This document shows positions 61,214-64,000 of a DNA stretch of 64,000 nt, one piece after another. The stretch comes from Phyto melanocephala (taxonomy: Eukaryota > Arthropoda > Insecta > Diptera > Rhinophoridae). A program made the translations under genes and the position numbers. Each line of letters opens with the position of its first letter. Positions within the stretch are counted from its first letter, which is position 1. Below the pieces are notes generated by a model that searched no databases, was not told the DNA's origin, and saw only the letters and a list, made by a program, of their open reading frames with translations. The stretch is from assembly GCA_941918925.1 (NCBI GenBank), contig OW799233.1, positions 132,896,333 through 132,960,332 of the forward strand, given 5' to 3'.

Positions 61214-61780
61214 TGGTATTTTAGTCAGCTGTTTTTGACTACCTTACAGTAATTTTACACTAACAAAATGCCCGTATATTTTTTTTGCTTTTTGTTTTTG
61301 TAGAGTTGCACAGACCTTATTTAATAGACCTTGGGCATATTCATACAGGTACATACAACGGCGAATTGATACAACAAAGCAACTTTTTACTGAATATTTT
61401 CTGTCATAGCCAATTTGTATAACAGGGACTGACAACTTATTGTGATGTGTTTAATTTAATAAAATTCTACTTAAAAAAGCATACATATTTGTGATACACA
61501 TTATGAATGGTGAAAAACAGTAAATATACATCAATTTGACACATTTATTATCGAAAAAGTACATTTAATTTAATTTCTTAATACTGAAATAAAAATCTCA
61601 TTTTCAATCTCTAATTTAATAATAAATATCAAGCGAATTCAAAAAATTTTGATAAAATGCCTTCCCATCATCTGGGCTGATAATTTAACCTGTATGAATT
61701 CGCCTTGTTGAAATCTTTGTGTTTTTAATAATCAGTAATTTAATGACTGAAAATATATTAAAAAAAGTTATTAAAAAATT

Positions 61781-62269
61781 TTTAAAATTTTTTTTATAAG
61801 TTACGATAAAATCGAGTAAATTATTAAAAATTTTAGAAATTTTTGTTCCACAAAAAATTTAAAAAGGAAATAGAAATTTTTTATTAACTATTATTTTGTA
61901 TCTTAATAAACCAAGAATTACATATAAAGATATTAAAATTGTTTTAAAAAATGATTATTACAAACATACTTAAACAAATACATTTAACACTTTCTATAAA
62001 AAGATTTATCGAAAATGCAGTTTAAGAGATATAAACATTTTTTTTTTATTTCTGTAAAAATTTTATTAACTAATATTCCAATAAAAAATGTCAAATTTAT
62101 ACGAAATGTGAAATTTTGTCATAATAAAAAATCTCCTTTTGAACATATTGTTTGTTGGTTACGGTTAAAATTTGTTTCCTGGTGGAATATCTCCAATAGA
62201 AAAATCATTAAAACAAATAGAGAAAGTTAAGCCTCTATTTTTTGCTATGACCAGGAATTAACATTACTT
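61781..62269. other. AT-rich spacer
   Basis: Very A/T-rich. A 71-codon frame at 62015-62230 lies just upstream of piggyBac sequence and might be a degraded part of it, but I cannot match it. Confidence 0.4.
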
Positions 62270-62830
62270 TCATTTATACTGAAGGCAAAATACGTAGTGT
62301 GTTGGCTGTAGTCTTGGAATGAGGAAAGAACTTTGAATTTTGAAGCAAGTTGACCTCATATGATCGTGTTTTACAATGAAACAAAAAATGAAGTTGATAC
62401 ACTGCACCCAATGTACCATGAAATATCGTGCTCTCGGAAGACTAACAGATGGTCAATGTGCATATTTTATAGTATTCAGAACATTGAATTTATCAATAGT
62501 CATATCATTTATGCCCATAATATGCTCAGTCTCAATAAAAAAGCCTCGTGTGTGAAGGAAAGTTTTAAAATGCCTACTTTGATAAATACAACTAGAGCAA
62601 ATATTGAAAAAGTTTTTACAGAAGTTGAAATAAATACCGACAGCGAAAAAATAGAGGAAACGAAGTATGTGTAGATGCTATCAATACCAAAAAAAAACCG
62701 AATGACAAAGTTACTCTTGCGAAAATCAAAGCATGTGTAAGGCGAAGATTTAAAGCAACGAATACGTGCTTCTACTTATTTTTAAGAATTATATAAAATA
62801 ATTGTACCATTTTCTACCGATTTCCCTAAT
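62270..62830 (+). pseudogene. piggyBac-like transposase C-terminal relic
   Basis: The 104-codon frame at 62360-62674 opens MIVFYNETKNEVDTLHPMYH, then EISCSRKTNRWSMCIFYSIQ, then NIEFINSHIIYAHN. It matches the conserved piggyBac block YN.TK.GVD..DQ.C..Y...R.T.RWP...FY...D....NA.., which follows the catalytic Asp region. The GVD Asp, itself part of the active site in this family, is retained as EVD, while the following DQ is changed to HP. Flanking frames are degenerate. No TTAA-flanked ends were found. Inactive remnant. Confidence 0.8.
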
Positions 62831-63558
62831 CGCGTTACTTCCCTATTTAACGTGTTATATAGCTGTATGTTCTGTGTGTTGTTGTTGTTTTTTTTTACAA
62901 GAAGTTGCTTTAGGAAGTTAAGTAATCTTGCGCAGTAAGAATGAAAAATACACTAACAGCAGTAAAAATATTCCTTTATAAACAAACAGTCTCTAATAAA
63001 ATTCAGTTGATTCGAGACGAACATGAAGAATACTTCGCATATATATACTCAATATAATTTAAATATAATTTAACTGACTAATTTATTCTAGAATGTTCTG
63101 AAGAGGAGCTTGGCCATTAACAACGTTTAATTAATTTCATATTAGCTTAATTTGGGTCTTTAGCGATTTAAACATAATCTTTTACAAATTGAAAATTAAT
63201 TAAATATAACTGAGGAAATTATTGATTGTGCAATTCTAAAATAATAACAAACTAAGTAATAAAAGTAGTAAAGCTCGAAAAACTACTACAAAAGCTGAAA
63301 CGCAAACTCAACATACCAATAATCTTTTTCCTAAATATATAAAACAGGATGTGTGTATGTATGTATGTAACGTATGGACTCAAAAACGGCTGTGTCGATT
63401 TTGATGAAATTTTCACGGAATCTTCAGAATATTTAGGCGGGTGGCACTGTAAAGTCTGATTTTTGATTTTTGGTCTGCGGTAAGAAATACGTTAATTTAT
63501 CTAAATCCAAAAATATGTAGATATATCAACCGTTAAAATATTGGCATATTCCTCGGTA
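62831..63558. other. Spacer with a dispersed-repeat phrase
   Basis: Contains caggatgtgtgtatgtatgt, gtatggactcaaaaacggct and ttttgatgaaattttcacgg (63346-63421). This style of sequence recurs in many insect genomes near repeat ends. I cannot name its family. Otherwise AT-rich and unassigned. Confidence 0.45.
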
Positions 63559-64000
63559 TATAAAGGGTCCGCCATCTAACGTTTTTTTAACTAGTGCTAA
63601 TTTCGTGAATGGTAACACTTAGCTCATGTCTGATTTGACAGATAATTAGTTTTATCCTTCCGCTGAACGAGTATGGTTGTGTATGCGCTTGAACAACGCT
63701 GGGAAATATTGCGACATTACTTTGGCCGATTTTGCCAAAAAAAAAATCTTTTCAGATGAAGCTCATTTTGATCTTGGCGGGTATGTAAACAAGCAAAATT
63801 GTCGCATTTGGGCCACAGAAAACCCGCACACATACACTGAAAAGCCGATACACCCAAAACGAGTCACTGCTTGGTGCGGATTTTGGTCCAGAGGCATAAT
63901 TGGGAACTTTTTCTTCGAAATTGAGCAAGAAGTGGCCGTAGTCAATGGCGAACGTTATCGGGCCATGTTGAACGAATTTTTGTTCACAAAAATTGAAGAG
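63559..64000 (+). mobile_element. mariner deletion derivative running off the window
   Basis: The left terminal sequence is taaagggtccgccatctaac after a TATA-type target. The transposase starts at 63673: MVVYALEQRWEILRHYF. A deletion then joins this directly to the catalytic region in another frame: ADFAKKKIFSDEAHFDLGGY (first catalytic Asp in FSDEAHF), then HPKRVTAWCGFWSRGIIGNF and VNGERYRAMLNEFLFTKIEE at the edge. The N-terminal DNA-binding region and nuclear localisation part are missing, so it cannot encode active enzyme. Good sequence preservation of the rest implies a fairly young insertion. Confidence 0.9.

Larger units (their letters stand above)
60555..61333. mobile_element. CAAGG element C carrying a host gene fragment, 779 bp
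   Basis: Perfect 24-bp terminal inverted repeats starting CAAGGTCTATTAAATAAGGT, extended to 30 bp with one mismatch. Perfect target duplications ggcatatt lie at 60547-60554 and 61334-61341, inside the end of B4. CAGCTGA motifs lie near both ends, as in families A and B. The interior is not transposase: it holds a fragment of the reptin gene (60730-60974, minus strand), sequence upstream of its ATG, and a shortened family B copy (61066-61213). It is therefore a non-autonomous, gene-capturing element. Confidence 0.92.
60544..61707 (-). mobile_element. CAAGG MITE family B (B4), interrupted
   Basis: Family B in reverse orientation, ending ctgtatgaattcgccttg at 61707 and beginning taaggcatatt at 60544 (first base changed from C). 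Perfect duplications ttgaaatc lie at 60536-60543 and 61708-61715. Without the nested element it is 377 bp, matching B1. The 779-bp element C lies inside its terminal repeat. Confidence 0.9.
59913..61780 (+). repeat. 392-bp tandem repeat, second unit split by insertions
   Basis: Unit 1 starts at 59913 (atatggagattaaaaaagga) and unit 2 at 60305. Both continue through gttgt.tgtttttaaaataaaatct and aataaattgaaatc. Unit 1 then reads on as tttttgtttttgataatcag. Unit 2 is broken after ttgaaatc (60543) by the MITE and resumes at 61708-61745 with ttgaaatctttgtgtttt and aataatcagtaatttaa. Confidence 0.75.

Overview
This window is about 64 kb of AT-rich eukaryotic nuclear DNA that is almost entirely non-coding and repeat-derived. 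The transposable elements are of fly type: Tc1/mariner and hAT relics, a piggyBac relic, RNase H-bearing non-LTR retrotransposons, a Penelope-like element and short CAAGG-ended MITEs. Interspersed repeats carry TTCGGCTGTGCCGAA and TATACCC ends. Together these point to a brachyceran fly, probably a calyptrate such as a blowfly or muscid; the species is an inference. I found no intact host gene, no tRNA or rRNA gene and no CRISPR. Much of the window could lie in introns or between genes. Two short open segments, 28097-28253 (+) and 47144-47289 (-, duplicated at 50610-50755), are only candidate exons.

Layout. 1-9.9 kb: mostly unique AT-rich DNA with one MITE (1149-1360) and one TATACCC repeat (4931-5561). 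9.9-13.4 kb: a LINE tail, a mariner C-terminus and a hAT C-terminus side by side, then a cluster of four MITEs in which the 8-bp sequence ggtagaag occurs four times. 15.8-27.3 kb: seven TATACCC repeats or pieces. Three are large (1.4-2.5 kb), point the same way, share an ancestral mariner insertion, and hold 2, 3 and 4 copies of a 288-bp unit; one also holds a Penelope-like fragment. A hAT deletion derivative with a perfect 8-bp target duplication (20609-21394) lies between two of them. 28-40 kb: four mariner relics, one LINE relic and two copies of another inverted-repeat family, in unique DNA. 42.5-50.8 kb: a small TTA-flanked MITE, then a decayed Penelope-like element split by a 5'-truncated LINE, then an apparently exact 3,466-bp tandem duplication of most of that block. 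52-57.7 kb: another MITE, a Tc1-like relic (53701-54901) and a mariner relic (56414-57691). 59.9-61.8 kb: a 392-bp tandem repeat, one unit of which is split by a MITE, itself split by a 779-bp element that carries a broken piece of the host reptin (RUVBL2) gene. 62-64 kb: a piggyBac relic and a mariner deletion derivative running off the right edge.

The most notable results are the gene fragment inside the CAAGG element, the repeated use of one 8-bp target by related MITEs together with insertions of these MITEs into each other's ends, the 288-bp copy-number ladder, and two hammerhead-ribozyme-like cores in Penelope-like sequence. All assignments come from reading the sequence and translations by eye; no database search was run.
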